Source: DSUN01 sp035527715
Lineage (GTDB): Bacteria > Planctomycetota > PUPC01 > DSUN01
Direction: 5' to 3'
Length of the DNA stretch: 64,000 nt
NCBI GenBank assembly: GCA_035527715.1
Contig: DATKZY010000032.1
Span: 12,248 to 76,247, forward strand
Positions within the stretch are counted from its first letter, which is position 1. Every line of letters begins with the position of its first letter. The notes below the pieces were generated by a model. It had not been told where the DNA came from, ran no database searches, and saw only the letters and a list, made by a program, of their open reading frames with translations. Made by a program: the position numbers and the translations under genes. Below are positions 52,770 to 60,524 of this stretch, one piece after another.

Positions 52770-53183
52770 ATGCACTCGTTCGATCTGGTGGACCACACGG
52801 CCGACGTAGGCATTCGCGCCCGGGCCAACACGCTGGCGGAATTGCTCGTGGCGTGCGCCGAAGGAATGTCCTCGATCCTCGTCGAGGACGGCGACACTCG
52901 GGAAGAGATGGCCGTCGAGATCGCGCTCGAGGCCGACGACGCCGAGGACCTGGTCCACGCGTGGCTCCGCGAATTGCTCTTCCGCTTCAGCGCCGAGGGG
53001 CTGTTCTGCCGCCGCTTCGAGATCGAGGCGGACGAGACAAGCCTGCGCGCCACCTGCCACGGCGAGCGCTTCGACCCCGCCCGCCACCACGGCGGCACGG
53101 AAATCAAGGCCGTGACCTATCACGGCTTCAAGGTCGAGCACGGCCCCGAAGGCTGGACGGCTGAAGTGCTCTTCGACGTTTGA
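52770..53183 (+). CDS. archease (RtcB cofactor)
   Basis: 137 residues. SFDLVDHTADVGIRARANTLAELLVACAEGMSSIL and the C-terminal GTEIKAVTYHGFKVEH are the archease signature, with metal-binding acidic residues D8 and D12. Archease speeds guanylylation and turnover of the RNA ligase RtcB. It is followed by rtcB 120 bp downstream. The only ribosome-site-like sequence before the ATG (AAAGGGA) belongs to the last tandem repeat unit. Confidence 0.93.
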   Translation: MHSFDLVDHTADVGIRARANTLAELLVACAEGMSSILVEDGDTREEMAVEIALEADDAEDLVHAWLRELLFRFSAEGLFCRRFEIEADETSLRATCHGERFDPARHHGGTEIKAVTYHGFKVEHGPEGWTAEVLFDV

Positions 53184-53205
53184 GGTGCAATGGAGGTGGA
53201 TGGGT

Positions 53206-53261
53206 GGATGAATGGATGATTGGATGATTGCCAAACGGCTCGTTCACCCATCCATTCATCC
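53206..53261. repeat. GGATGAATGGATG hairpin, copy 2
   Basis: GGATGAATGGATG (53206-53218) pairs perfectly with CATCCATTCATCC (53249-53261), and a further partial CCATTCATCC follows at 53268-53277. Same hairpin as at 31423-31469. It lies in the archease-rtcB intercistronic gap. Confidence 0.7.
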
Positions 53262-53303
53262 AACCCTCCATTCATCCAACCAAGTTCTTCAGGAGATGCT
53301 CCC

Positions 53304-54767
53304 ATGGCCGACAGAGCCTGGCACGGCCCCCTCGACCGCCTCGACGACTTTCGCTGGAAGATCCCGCGCTCCTACAAGCACGGCATGCTCACCGACGGCG
53401 TGATCTACGCCGACGACGCGATGATCAAGCAGGTGCTGAGCGACAACGCGCCCGAGCAGGTGGCCAACGTGGCCTTTCTGCCGGGCATCGTGGGCCGCTC
53501 GATGGCCATGCCCGACATCCACTGGGGCTACGGCTTCCCCATCGGCGGCGTGGCCGCGACCGACCCCGACGAGGGCGGCGTGGTGTCGCCCGGCGGCGTG
53601 GGCTACGACATCAATTGCGGCGTCCGCCTCGTCCGCACGAAGCTCACGGAGGACGAGGTTCGCCGCGACCTGCGCGGCCTTGTCGCGAAGCTCTTCGCCG
53701 CCGTGCCCTGCGGCGTGGGCAAGAGCGGGCAGATCCGCTTCTCGCACCAGGAGGAGCGCAAGCTCGTCGCCGAGGGCGCACGATACATCGTCCGCCGAGG
53801 CTACGGCCGCGCCGAGGACACGGATCACACCGAGGCCAACGGCGCGCTCGACGGGGCCGACCCCGACCTCGTGTCCGACCGCGCCTATCAGCGCGGCGCA
53901 GGCCAGTGCGGCACCCTCGGCTCCGGCAACCACTTCGTCGAGGTGCAGGTCGTGGACGAGGTGTACGACGCGGCCGCGGCCGAAGTCTTCGGCCTCGGCG
54001 TGGGCAGCGTCACCGTGATGATCCACTCGGGCTCGCGCGGCTTCGGCTACCAGATCTGCGACGAATACGTCCACAGCCTCGTCAAGGCCGCGCAACGCTA
54101 CCAGATCGGCCTGCCTGACCGCCAGCTCGCCTGCGCCCCCGTCAACTCGCCCGAGGGCCAGCGCTACCTGGGCGCCATGCGCTGCGCCGCCAACTATGCC
54201 TGGGCCAACCGCCAGGCCCTCATGCACCTCGTGCGCACAGCGTTCGAGGAGTTCTTCCAGGCCAGCCCCGACGCCCTCGGCATGGACCTCATTTACGACG
54301 TCGCCCACAACATCGCCAAGATGGAGCGGCACACGGTCGGCGGTCGCGAGCGGCTCCTGTGCGTCCACCGCAAGGGCGCCACGCGCGCCTTCCCGCCCGG
54401 CCATCCCGAGGTGCCCGTCGAGTACCGCCACCTCGGCCAGCCCGTCATCATCCCCGGCGACATGGGCCGCGCGTCCTACCTCCTCGTCGGCACCCAGAAG
54501 GCGATGGACGAGACGTTCGGCACCACCTGCCACGGCGCGGGCCGCGTCATGTCGCGGGGGCAGGCTATCCGCACCGCCAATGGCCGCGACGTGGCGCGCC
54601 GCCTCGAGCAGCAGGGCATCATCGTGCGCGGCACCGACTGGAAGGGCCTGGCCGAGGAGCAGCCCGCGGCCTACAAGGACGTCAATCACGTCGTCGAGGT
54701 CGTCCACCGTGCCGGCCTCTCGCGCAAGGTCTGCCGCATGCGGCCCCTGGGGGTCATCAAGGGCTGA
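53304..54767 (+). CDS. rtcB: RNA-splicing ligase RtcB
   Basis: 487 residues. It seals 3'-phosphate and 5'-OH RNA ends using GTP and Mn2+. Signature segments: MPDIHWGYGFPIGGVAA, VSPGGVGYDINCGVRL with the metal-binding Cys, GSGNHFVEVQ, IHSGSRGFGY and the guanylylated-His region CHGAGRVMSR. ATG 53304 has AGGAG upstream and fits the family start. Forms an RNA-repair unit with archease. Confidence 0.95.
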   Translation: MADRAWHGPLDRLDDFRWKIPRSYKHGMLTDGVIYADDAMIKQVLSDNAPEQVANVAFLPGIVGRSMAMPDIHWGYGFPIGGVAATDPDEGGVVSPGGVGYDINCGVRLVRTKLTEDEVRRDLRGLVAKLFAAVPCGVGKSGQIRFSHQEERKLVAEGARYIVRRGYGRAEDTDHTEANGALDGADPDLVSDRAYQRGAGQCGTLGSGNHFVEVQVVDEVYDAAAAEVFGLGVGSVTVMIHSGSRGFGYQICDEYVHSLVKAAQRYQIGLPDRQLACAPVNSPEGQRYLGAMRCAANYAWANRQALMHLVRTAFEEFFQASPDALGMDLIYDVAHNIAKMERHTVGGRERLLCVHRKGATRAFPPGHPEVPVEYRHLGQPVIIPGDMGRASYLLVGTQKAMDETFGTTCHGAGRVMSRGQAIRTANGRDVARRLEQQGIIVRGTDWKGLAEEQPAAYKDVNHVVEVVHRAGLSRKVCRMRPLGVIKG

Positions 54768-54786
54768 GCTAGAATCGCCCTCGTTC

Positions 54787-55206
54787 TCATGCACTCGGGC
54801 GGTGCAGTCGGATGGGGAGGTGGTCCGCGTAGAGGTGGAAGTCGCCATCGGTGGTGAAGATGGCGGCTTCGCGGCGCAGGGCGACGGAGCAGAGGAGGAA
54901 GTCCACGGCGGAGCCGGCCACGCCCTTGCGCCGGCACAGGTTCCCGCACCAGGCGGCGTGTTCGTAGTCCTCAGCGGCCAGTGGCGCGTCGGGGAACGCT
55001 CGGAGTGCCGAGCGAAGCCGCGCGAAGGCTCTCTCGTCCCTGATGCCTGTGAGGAGTTCCTGTCGAATGGGACCAAGGAGCATGACCTGCCTCTGGCGGA
55101 TAAGCTCCGCCCACGCCGCCACTGTGCGGGATTCGACCGCGCTGAGGTGCTCACGCTTGCGGCGCAGCGCGAGCGACCAGACCGAGGTGTCCACGACCAC
55201 GCTCAC
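54787..55206 (-). CDS. vapC: VapC-type PIN-domain toxin
   Basis: 139 residues. VVVDTSVWSLAL, RQELLTGI, GSAVDFLLCSVAL and FTTDGDFHLYADHL place the four acidic PIN residues. Overlaps the VapB stop by 4 bp (GTGA). Predicted site-specific RNase. Confidence 0.9.
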   Translation of the reverse strand: MSVVVDTSVWSLALRRKREHLSAVESRTVAAWAELIRQRQVMLLGPIRQELLTGIRDERAFARLRSALRAFPDAPLAAEDYEHAAWCGNLCRRKGVAGSAVDFLLCSVALRREAAIFTTDGDFHLYADHLPIRLHRPSA

Positions 55207-55406
55207 CGCGGTCTCCTACGCTCGGCCTTGTAGTCGTAGGAGGGGTCGTAGTCAATCGTCCCCGCCAAGCGCAGGATGCGAAGCTGCCGTCGGTATTGCA
55301 CGTACTCCTTGAGCGCGGTCGTGACGGCTTCCTTCTTAGTCTTGTGGCCGCCCATCCGCCGCGCCGTCTCAATCAGCCTGTCGTCCAGTGCGAGGTTCGT
55401 TGCCAT
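55203..55406 (-). CDS. vapB: VapB-type antitoxin
   Basis: 67 residues. MATNLALDDRLIETARRMGGHKTKKEAVTTALKEYVQYRRQ is the ribbon-helix-helix type II VapB pattern; the tail YDPSYDYKAERRR would contact the toxin. ATG 55406 has GGAGG upstream. Confidence 0.9.
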   Translation of the reverse strand: MATNLALDDRLIETARRMGGHKTKKEAVTTALKEYVQYRRQLRILRLAGTIDYDPSYDYKAERRRPR

Positions 55407-55445
55407 TGCGGAGTCCTCCATGCGGTCTGTCCCCCGCCAACAGCG

Positions 55446-55474
55446 ATCTTACACAATGCGATGTGTAGAGTCAA
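55446..55474 (-). promoter_or_regulatory. vapBC promoter with overlapping operator
   Basis: Minus-strand TTGACT, 17-bp spacer, TAAGAT. The palindrome TACACA (55450-55455) / TGTGTA (55462-55467) sits within the spacer and the -10 edge, ideal for autorepression by VapBC. Confidence 0.7.
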
Positions 55475-56304
55475 TCCCTGCCAGCAGGGCCGTCCCTGCG
55501 GAAGAGGCGGACCATGAGGGCCGCGAGGCGGGACTGGTAGCGGTGGGCAAGGAGGCTGAGGACCAGGGGCAACGCGCAGCATAGGAGGAAGATGAAGGCG
55601 ACGGTGGGAAGGCTCACGCGGAAGTAGTGGTCGGCAAGCTGGCTGAAGTCCATCCAGTGCCCGCCGCCCTTGGCGTCCTCGTAGAGGCGGCGGGCGAGGG
55701 GATTGGCCCAGAGGCGCCAGGCGAACGCCGCGTCGGAGAAGACGATGAAGAAGCCGCAGGCGGCGTAGACGGGGCGCTCGGCCGCGTGGAGGATGGCGGC
55801 GCTGCCCATCGCCCGATAGAGGAAGACGCCCGCGAGCGCCAACTCCATTCCGTGGCCCATGAAGAGGATGATCGCCTGGTGCGCGTGCGTGTGGGCGCAG
55901 AGGGCCAAGAGGCCGATGGCCGCCCCAAGAACCACCAGAGTCAGCCGATTCCGCCAGTAGAGCGCGGCCAGCCCCCCAAGGCACAGGTAGACGAAGCCGA
56001 GGAGGAGCGCCGACCGTGTCTCATAGGTCGTGATCCCGCCGCCGTAGGTGAAGTCGAACGCGGGTAGCGACGGGTAGCCAAAGAGCCAGCCGACCACGAC
56101 GTGGCCCAGTTCGTGGATGAGCGTGGTGAGGTAGCTGAGGACCCATCGCAGGTGCGGCTCGGCGAGGCACACCACGGCCAGGGCGGCGCCGATGCCCAGC
56201 ATCAGCCAGGCATCCCGCCCCGGCCACGAGGGCGCGGGCGGTTCCGCGGCCGTCGGCTCCGGCCTGTCCCACAGGCTGTGCGGCGGAAGCGGCGGAATGG
56301 GCAA
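55471..56304 (-). CDS. membrane zinc metalloprotease-like protein (M50-type HExxH)
   Basis: 277 residues with several hydrophobic helices. LIHELGHVVVGWLFGYP holds HELGH inside a membrane segment, as in M50/site-2-protease-like families, and FDFTYGGGITTY follows. No PDZ domain and no clear second-site NPDG motif were seen, so proteolysis is inferred. Start TTG 56304 is chosen because AGGAGG sits just before it and a TTGACA-17-TAGCCT promoter (56333-56361) leaves no room for longer starts. Confidence 0.65.
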   Translation of the reverse strand: MPIPPLPPHSLWDRPEPTAAEPPAPSWPGRDAWLMLGIGAALAVVCLAEPHLRWVLSYLTTLIHELGHVVVGWLFGYPSLPAFDFTYGGGITTYETRSALLLGFVYLCLGGLAALYWRNRLTLVVLGAAIGLLALCAHTHAHQAIILFMGHGMELALAGVFLYRAMGSAAILHAAERPVYAACGFFIVFSDAAFAWRLWANPLARRLYEDAKGGGHWMDFSQLADHYFRVSLPTVAFIFLLCCALPLVLSLLAHRYQSRLAALMVRLFRRDGPAGRD

Positions 56305-56332
56305 GCTCCTCCTGACGCTTCGTGTCGCGGAT

Positions 56333-56361
56333 AGGCTACTTGGGCCGTCGCCGCATGTCAA
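56333..56361 (-). promoter_or_regulatory. promoter of the HExxH membrane protein gene
   Basis: Minus-strand TTGACA, 17-bp spacer, TAGCCT; separated by 3 bp from the divergent TTGACA at 56365. Confidence 0.5.
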
Positions 56362-56364
56362 GCT

Positions 56365-56393
56365 TTGACAGGCAGGGAGGGGAATCGTACAAT
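56365..56393 (+). promoter_or_regulatory. promoter of the sugar isomerase-like gene
   Basis: TTGACA, 17-bp spacer, TACAAT, 66 bp before ATG 56459. Confidence 0.65.
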
Positions 56394-56458
56394 GCCCCAC
56401 CAATGCGGCCGGCGATGGGCCGGCCCGCCGGAACCTGAGGGAACGCAAGGAGTGACAG

Positions 56459-57256
56459 ATGCCTCTACCGCTGGGCTTGCAGCTCTACTCGCTGCGCGAG
56501 GCGGCGGCGAAGGACTTCCCCGCCGTGCTCGAGAAGGTGGCCGCGATGGGCTACGCGGGCGTCGAGTTCGCCGGCCTGCACAACCTGAAGGCCGCCGACG
56601 CCGCCCGAATCGTCCGCGACCTGGGCATGGTGTGCGTCTCCGCCCACATGTCCTGCCCCGACAAGGATAATGTGAACCAGGTGGTGGACGACGCGAAGGC
56701 CCTGGGCATCGGCTACCTCGTCACCGGCGGCTGGATTGACCACTACAAGGACGCCGACTCGATCAAGGCATACGCCGCGAAGGTCGAGGCGGGGGCCGAG
56801 CTGGTCGCGCCCTACGGCCTCAAGGTCGGCATCCACAACCACTGGTGCGAATTCGACCACCTCGTGGATGGCAAGCTCCCCCACGCGATCTTCATGTCGC
56901 TCACGAAGAAGGCGTTCGCCCAGCTCGACATCTACTGGGCGAAGTTCGGCGGCACCGACCCCGCCGCGTACCTGGCCACGCTCGCCGGCCGCGTGCCGCT
57001 GCTGCACGTGAAGGACGGCACCCTGGAGAAGAACGAGAAGGGCGGCCCCTGCACGCCGCACACGGCCGTGGGCGCTGGCAAGATTGACACCGCCGCCGCC
57101 GTCGAGGCCGCCGAGAAGGCCGGCACGAAGTGGCTGCTCGTCGAGCTCGACAACTGCGCGACCGACATGGAGCAGGCGGTCCGCGACAGCGCCTCGTTCC
57201 TGATCGGCAAGGGGCTGGCCGCGGGAGCCTGTGGCTGCGGCTGCTCGTGCAGTTGA
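56459..57256 (+). CDS. sugar phosphate isomerase/epimerase (AP endonuclease 2-like TIM barrel) with cysteine-rich tail
   Basis: 265 residues. LGLQLYSLREAAAKDFPAVLEKVAAMGYAGVEFAG and KVGIHNHWCEF, VPLLHVKDG and WLLVELD are the xylose-isomerase-like barrel strands that hold the metal ligands (E36, H131 and the later D/H). It probably isomerises or dehydrates a sugar or inositol derivative. The last ten residues, AGACGCGCSCS-like, are an unusual run of alternating cysteines absent from typical family members and may bind metal. AAGGAG precedes the ATG. Confidence 0.85.
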   Translation: MPLPLGLQLYSLREAAAKDFPAVLEKVAAMGYAGVEFAGLHNLKAADAARIVRDLGMVCVSAHMSCPDKDNVNQVVDDAKALGIGYLVTGGWIDHYKDADSIKAYAAKVEAGAELVAPYGLKVGIHNHWCEFDHLVDGKLPHAIFMSLTKKAFAQLDIYWAKFGGTDPAAYLATLAGRVPLLHVKDGTLEKNEKGGPCTPHTAVGAGKIDTAAAVEAAEKAGTKWLLVELDNCATDMEQAVRDSASFLIGKGLAAGACGCGCSCS

Positions 57257-57357
57257 GCGGGCCGGCGCCGCACACGCATAGCGCACAACGCCGGCGGCTG
57301 CCTCAGCGGGCGGCCGCCGGCGTTCCTATTGGTGGACCACGGCGGCGCGCGGCGTCC

Positions 57358-57792
57358 CTACGGCGCCGGGCCGTGCAGCACCCCGGTCCCCCTGCTGCCG
57401 CGCTTGTCCACGCCGAGGATCCCCCTCGGCAGGTCCCACATGACCAGCTTGGTGAGGTAGAACGGCCCGCCGGCCACATAGTGCATGCCCACGCCCGCGT
57501 ACATGGCCGGCAACTGCATCAGGTCGGCGGTGAACTGGCTCGCGTGGCCCTGCGTCGCGCGCTCCAGCAGCCCAATTGGCATGCCGATCATCACGCCCGG
57601 CAGAAGCCCGGTGAACATGCCCGTGTAGAACCCCACCCTGGCCGGCACGTGCACGAAGGGCGACGGGTCATCCGCCAGCGGCGTCGGGATGTCGTAGGGA
57701 TGCGTGCGCGAGAGCGTGGACTCCCAGCCCTGCGCCCGCGCTCCGCCCGCAGCCAGCGCACTTGCGAACAACGCGAGCAGGATACCGCGCAT
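57358..57792 (-). CDS. small secreted/membrane protein of unknown function
   Basis: 144 residues with a signal peptide (MRGILLALFASALAAGGARA). A glycine-rich hydrophobic segment, GFYTGMFTGLLPGVMIGMPIGLL, could span or insert into a membrane. I do not recognise a family. Good AGGAG before ATG 57792; it lies 31 bp downstream of thi4 on the same strand and may be in its riboswitch-controlled transcript. Confidence 0.55.
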   Translation of the reverse strand: MRGILLALFASALAAGGARAQGWESTLSRTHPYDIPTPLADDPSPFVHVPARVGFYTGMFTGLLPGVMIGMPIGLLERATQGHASQFTADLMQLPAMYAGVGMHYVAGGPFYLTKLVMWDLPRGILGVDKRGSRGTGVLHGPAP

Positions 57793-57823
57793 CGGTCTCC
57801 TCCTTGTGGCGCCCCCAGCTTCT

Positions 57824-58612
57824 TCACTTCTTCGGCTTGCCGAGGTCGGCGAGAATCAGCTCGGCGACCTTGCGGCCGCTGAGGAGCATGCCGCCGAAGA
57901 TCGGCCCCATTCGGGGGGCGCCGTAGACGGCGTTGCAGACCATGCCCGCGGCGTAGACGCCCGGGTAGATCTCCCGGGTGTTCTCCACGATGGCCTGCTC
58001 GCCGCGGGTCGCGTCCATCGGCCGCTCCCCCTCCAGGGTGCCGCTGGGGGTGTTGAGCTTCACCTGGGCCTTGTGGACGAGCACCTTGGCGACCTCGGCC
58101 GGGTGGCCCGTGGCCTCGACGATGGCGCGGGCGCGAATCGTCAGCGGGTCCACGTGCAGCCCGCTCATCTCCACCGGGCTCCACTGGATGACGAGGCCGG
58201 TCACCCTGCCGCCTTGGAGCATCACGTCCTCGACGCTGATGCAATTCATGAACCGCGCGCCAGCCGCCGTCGCCTTATACAGCAGCGCGGCCACGGCGTG
58301 GACGGCGTCGGCGGTCCAGTAGCCCTTGCCGGCCTTCTTGCACTGCACGCCCATCTCGTCGAGGATGGCCTTGGCGGGGTCCTGGACGACGATTTCGTTG
58401 AACATCATGCCCCCGCCCCACATTCCGCCGCCGATGCTGAGCTTGCGCTCGAACACGGCCACCTTGAGGCCCGCCTGGGCGAGATAGTAGGCCGCCGTGA
58501 TGCCGGCGGGGCCGCCGCCGGCGACCGCCACGTCGGTGTCGGCCACCTCGCACAGCTTCTTCGCGTAGGACTCCACGATGAGACGCGTGACGCGGATTTC
58601 GTCCAGCTTCAC
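57824..58612 (-). CDS. thi4: sulfide-dependent adenosine diphosphate thiazole synthase (Thi4, archaeal-type)
   Basis: 262 residues. Dinucleotide-binding AGGGPAGITAAYYLA (31-45) and the GGGMWGGGMMFNEIVV loop identify the THI4 family, which makes the thiamine thiazole from NAD and glycine. The cysteine that donates sulfur in yeast Thi4 is replaced by H153 (SGLHVDPLTI). In the methanogen-type enzymes this means catalytic use of free sulfide. GTG 58612 is chosen for the AGGAG site 8 bp upstream; nearby in-frame GTG codons are alternatives. Controlled by the TPP riboswitch at 58690-58835. Confidence 0.9.
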   Translation of the reverse strand: MKLDEIRVTRLIVESYAKKLCEVADTDVAVAGGGPAGITAAYYLAQAGLKVAVFERKLSIGGGMWGGGMMFNEIVVQDPAKAILDEMGVQCKKAGKGYWTADAVHAVAALLYKATAAGARFMNCISVEDVMLQGGRVTGLVIQWSPVEMSGLHVDPLTIRARAIVEATGHPAEVAKVLVHKAQVKLNTPSGTLEGERPMDATRGEQAIVENTREIYPGVYAAGMVCNAVYGAPRMGPIFGGMLLSGRKVAELILADLGKPKK

Positions 58613-58658
58613 CGTCTCCACTCCTCTCTGGACGGGTCGTCGGTTCCGAGACAAGAAC

Positions 58659-58685
58659 GCCCGAACCACACGCGTGTGGTCGGGC
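58659..58685 (-). terminator. riboswitch expression-platform hairpin
   Basis: GCCCGAACCACACG pairs with CGTGTGGTCGGGC around a self-complementary centre, just after the TPP aptamer and 47 bp before thi4. No long U-tract follows, so it may act on translation or with Rho. Confidence 0.5.
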
Positions 58686-58689
58686 CGAC

Positions 58690-58835
58690 GGCTGCTTCCC
58701 TACGCGAGCATTACCTCGGGCAGGTTCCTGGGGTCGACCCGAGTCCTCTCAGCCTGCGGGAAAAGGGGACAATCTACTTTTTCGCGGCGAAAAAGTTGAA
58801 TGTCCCCTTTTCCCGCACGGCTCCCCCAGCAGCTA
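58690..58835 (-). ncRNA. TPP (THI-box) riboswitch
   Basis: Reading the minus strand, the order of conserved blocks is GGGGGAGCC, a variable stem, GGCTGAGAGGA, GACCC, AACCTG, AATGC and GCGTAGGGAA. These are the aptamer's pyrimidine and pyrophosphate sensor elements. The variable arm is long: AAAAGGGGAC and GTCCCCTTTT enclose an inner CTTTTTCGCCGCGAAAAAG hairpin. It sits directly upstream of thi4, as expected for thiamine feedback. Confidence 0.92.
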
Positions 58836-58841
58836 CGCCCC

Positions 58842-58870
58842 ATTGTAGGCGCAACGGCGTGCTGCGTCAA
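58842..58870 (-). promoter_or_regulatory. promoter of the TPP riboswitch/thi4 transcript
   Basis: Minus-strand TTGACG, 17-bp spacer, TACAAT, placed so the aptamer begins within a few nucleotides of the transcript start. Confidence 0.7.
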
Positions 58871-58974
58871 CAGCAAGGAGTTCCAGAGGCGGGGCCGATC
58901 CCACCTTGCGCCTGCGACCGAAGGCCCGCTGGAGGGATGGCCAAACAAGCATTTCGCGGATGAGGAGGCGCCCC

Positions 58975-59685
58975 CTATGGGGATCTGGGAGGCAGAGTCG
59001 GCAGCCCCTCCTGCAACGCCATCTGGATTCTATCGATAAGGCGAGCCGGGTACTCCGTCAACCGGTACCGCACAGCCTCTGGCGATACCCTGAAAAACTT
59101 GACCAGGAGAGCCACCAACCGGTTGATGAGTTGCTCACCTGTGTTCCCGCTTGCGCACTCACGGAGAGCAGCATAGATCCCGGCGGCCTGGCGCTCAAAG
59201 GACGGCATCGGCATCAGCAACGCTGCCGCGAACCTCTTCGCATTCCGCTCGGCGGTGTCAGAGTTCTCGATGCTCAGGTAGAGCCGGATCGCCTGTTCGG
59301 AGCTGGTCACTTTGGGCAGGTGGCCGAGGTGCAGGACGTAGTGGCCAACTTCCTCTGCGAAGGTGAACCGATACCGGTGTTGGTTCTGGTGGTCAAACAG
59401 GTCCTTGTCGACAATAATGATGCACCGGCCCTCCCTGTCTCGACCCAGTAGGCCATCGACCCCGAAGCCAGATCGAAGCGCTGGCATATGGTGGATCCTC
59501 AGCCCCAACGCACGCTCCGCAACCAGCTCGACGTCCACTGCCGTGAGAGGTATGGTGTACGGGTATCTGTTCCTGTAGGCTTCCCTCAGGAGCGACTCCG
59601 CCTTCTCCTCAATCTCCCAGACCGGGTACTCAGGCACGACCACGATGGGCCTCCCGAACAGAGGGTCAGAAGTGCTCGTTGACAT
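58975..59685 (-). CDS. ImmA/IrrE-family protein with altered metal site
   Basis: 236 residues. Family features: an N-terminal helix-rich part, CIIIVDKDLFDHQNQHRYRFTFAEEVGHYVLHLGH and ERNAKRFAAALLMP. The usual HExxH is here AEEVGH: the first histidine is glutamate (E111), with E112 and H115 kept. Peptidase activity may therefore be altered or lost. It overlaps the HTH gene by 20 bp, the normal regulator-protease pairing. ATG 59685 is used; a TTG two codons earlier is possible. Confidence 0.8.
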   Translation of the reverse strand: MSTSTSDPLFGRPIVVVPEYPVWEIEEKAESLLREAYRNRYPYTIPLTAVDVELVAERALGLRIHHMPALRSGFGVDGLLGRDREGRCIIIVDKDLFDHQNQHRYRFTFAEEVGHYVLHLGHLPKVTSSEQAIRLYLSIENSDTAERNAKRFAAALLMPMPSFERQAAGIYAALRECASGNTGEQLINRLVALLVKFFRVSPEAVRYRLTEYPARLIDRIQMALQEGLPTLPPRSP

Positions 59686-60058
59686 AGTCAATGAGCTTGC
59701 GGATCTGGTCGTCGCTCAGCTTCTTGCCTTCCGTTGTCCTGAGCAGCAGGGGAACCACTGAGCGCGTCGCCGCGTACTCAGCCACGTCGGCAGGGACCGG
59801 AGCTTTCCGAGCCTCGGCGGCTAGGTCGTGGAACTCGTGCCACTCCTCGGTTCCCTCAGGGATTGCCAGCGTCTCGGCAATCTCCTTGAGCCGTCGAGCG
59901 TCCTTTGGCGGGGGGGTCTTCCCCGTCTCCATGTTCGAGTAGTTGGATGGCTGGTACCCAAGCAGCGCAGCGAACGTACGCAACCCGTACCCCGCCTCGA
60001 GACGCAGGGTCCTCACAAATTCGCCCCACGTCAGACCGCGCCCTTTGCTCTTGCCCAT
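59666..60058 (-). CDS. XRE-family helix-turn-helix regulator
   Basis: 130 residues. FVRTLRLEAGYGLRTFAALLGYQPSNYSNMETGK is an XRE HTH. The C-terminal KLSDDQIRKLIDYVNEHF overlaps the ImmA gene. Probably represses its own promoter and is the target or partner of the ImmA-like protein. ATG 60058 is preferred (GGAGG 7 bp upstream) over an ATG two codons earlier. Confidence 0.87.
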   Translation of the reverse strand: MGKSKGRGLTWGEFVRTLRLEAGYGLRTFAALLGYQPSNYSNMETGKTPPPKDARRLKEIAETLAIPEGTEEWHEFHDLAAEARKAPVPADVAEYAATRSVVPLLLRTTEGKKLSDDQIRKLIDYVNEHF

Positions 60059-60107
60059 CTCCATCCCTCCTTCGATCCCACGAACAGCCTCCCTAGCACT
60101 CGCAGCC

Positions 60108-60145
60108 GTTATGAGCAAGTATAACGCGCCCCCCGCCAATGTCAA
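60108..60145 (-). promoter_or_regulatory. promoter and operator of the HTH/ImmA pair
   Basis: Minus-strand TTGACA, 16-bp spacer, TATACT. GTTAT (60108-60112) / ATAAC (60121-60125) forms an inverted repeat over the -10, a plausible autoregulatory site. Confidence 0.6.
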
Positions 60146-60197
60146 GAGAAAAATCGCATGGGAGAGCAAAGAAAGGCTCGGTGCCCCTTCTCGGCCC

Positions 60198-60302
60198 TCA
60201 TGGCACAGAGCCAAGCTCGATCACGGTCACTTCGGGCCGGGAGCAGAAGCGGACGCGCGGCACGGGGCCGCCCTCCATGCCGATGCCGCGGTTGACGTAG
60301 TC
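60198..60302 (-). pseudogene. C-terminal fragment of a metallophosphoesterase gene
   Basis: The frame encodes DYVNRGIGMEGGPVPRVRF, then CSRPEVTVIEL and a stop, the typical last 35 residues of YaeI-type calcineurin-like phosphoesterases ('yvnrGiG....pvRf.c.PEit.i.L'). Nothing upstream contains the metal-binding motifs, so only the tail survives. Confidence 0.6.
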
Positions 60303-60524
60303 GCTGAGGACCAGGCAGAAGAGGATAAGGACGCGTGTCAGCTCAGCGTGGCTCATGCAGACCTGTCTAGCGGCTCGCGCGCCGGCGGGCAAGCGGCGCG
60401 AGCGCTTGTCCCCGCCCCTTTGACAGCAGCCCCCTCGCCGGGTTTACTGGAGTGGTCTTCCCTTCGCGATTCGGGATTGGGTGTTCGCCATTCAGCGTTG
60501 CCCTCCTCCGAGGAGCCACCAGCC

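Noticed and set aside
58975..60058. Prophage remnant
   Set aside because: An HTH/ImmA pair alone is also common as a chromosomal stress or toxin-type module; no integrase, capsid or other phage gene is near.
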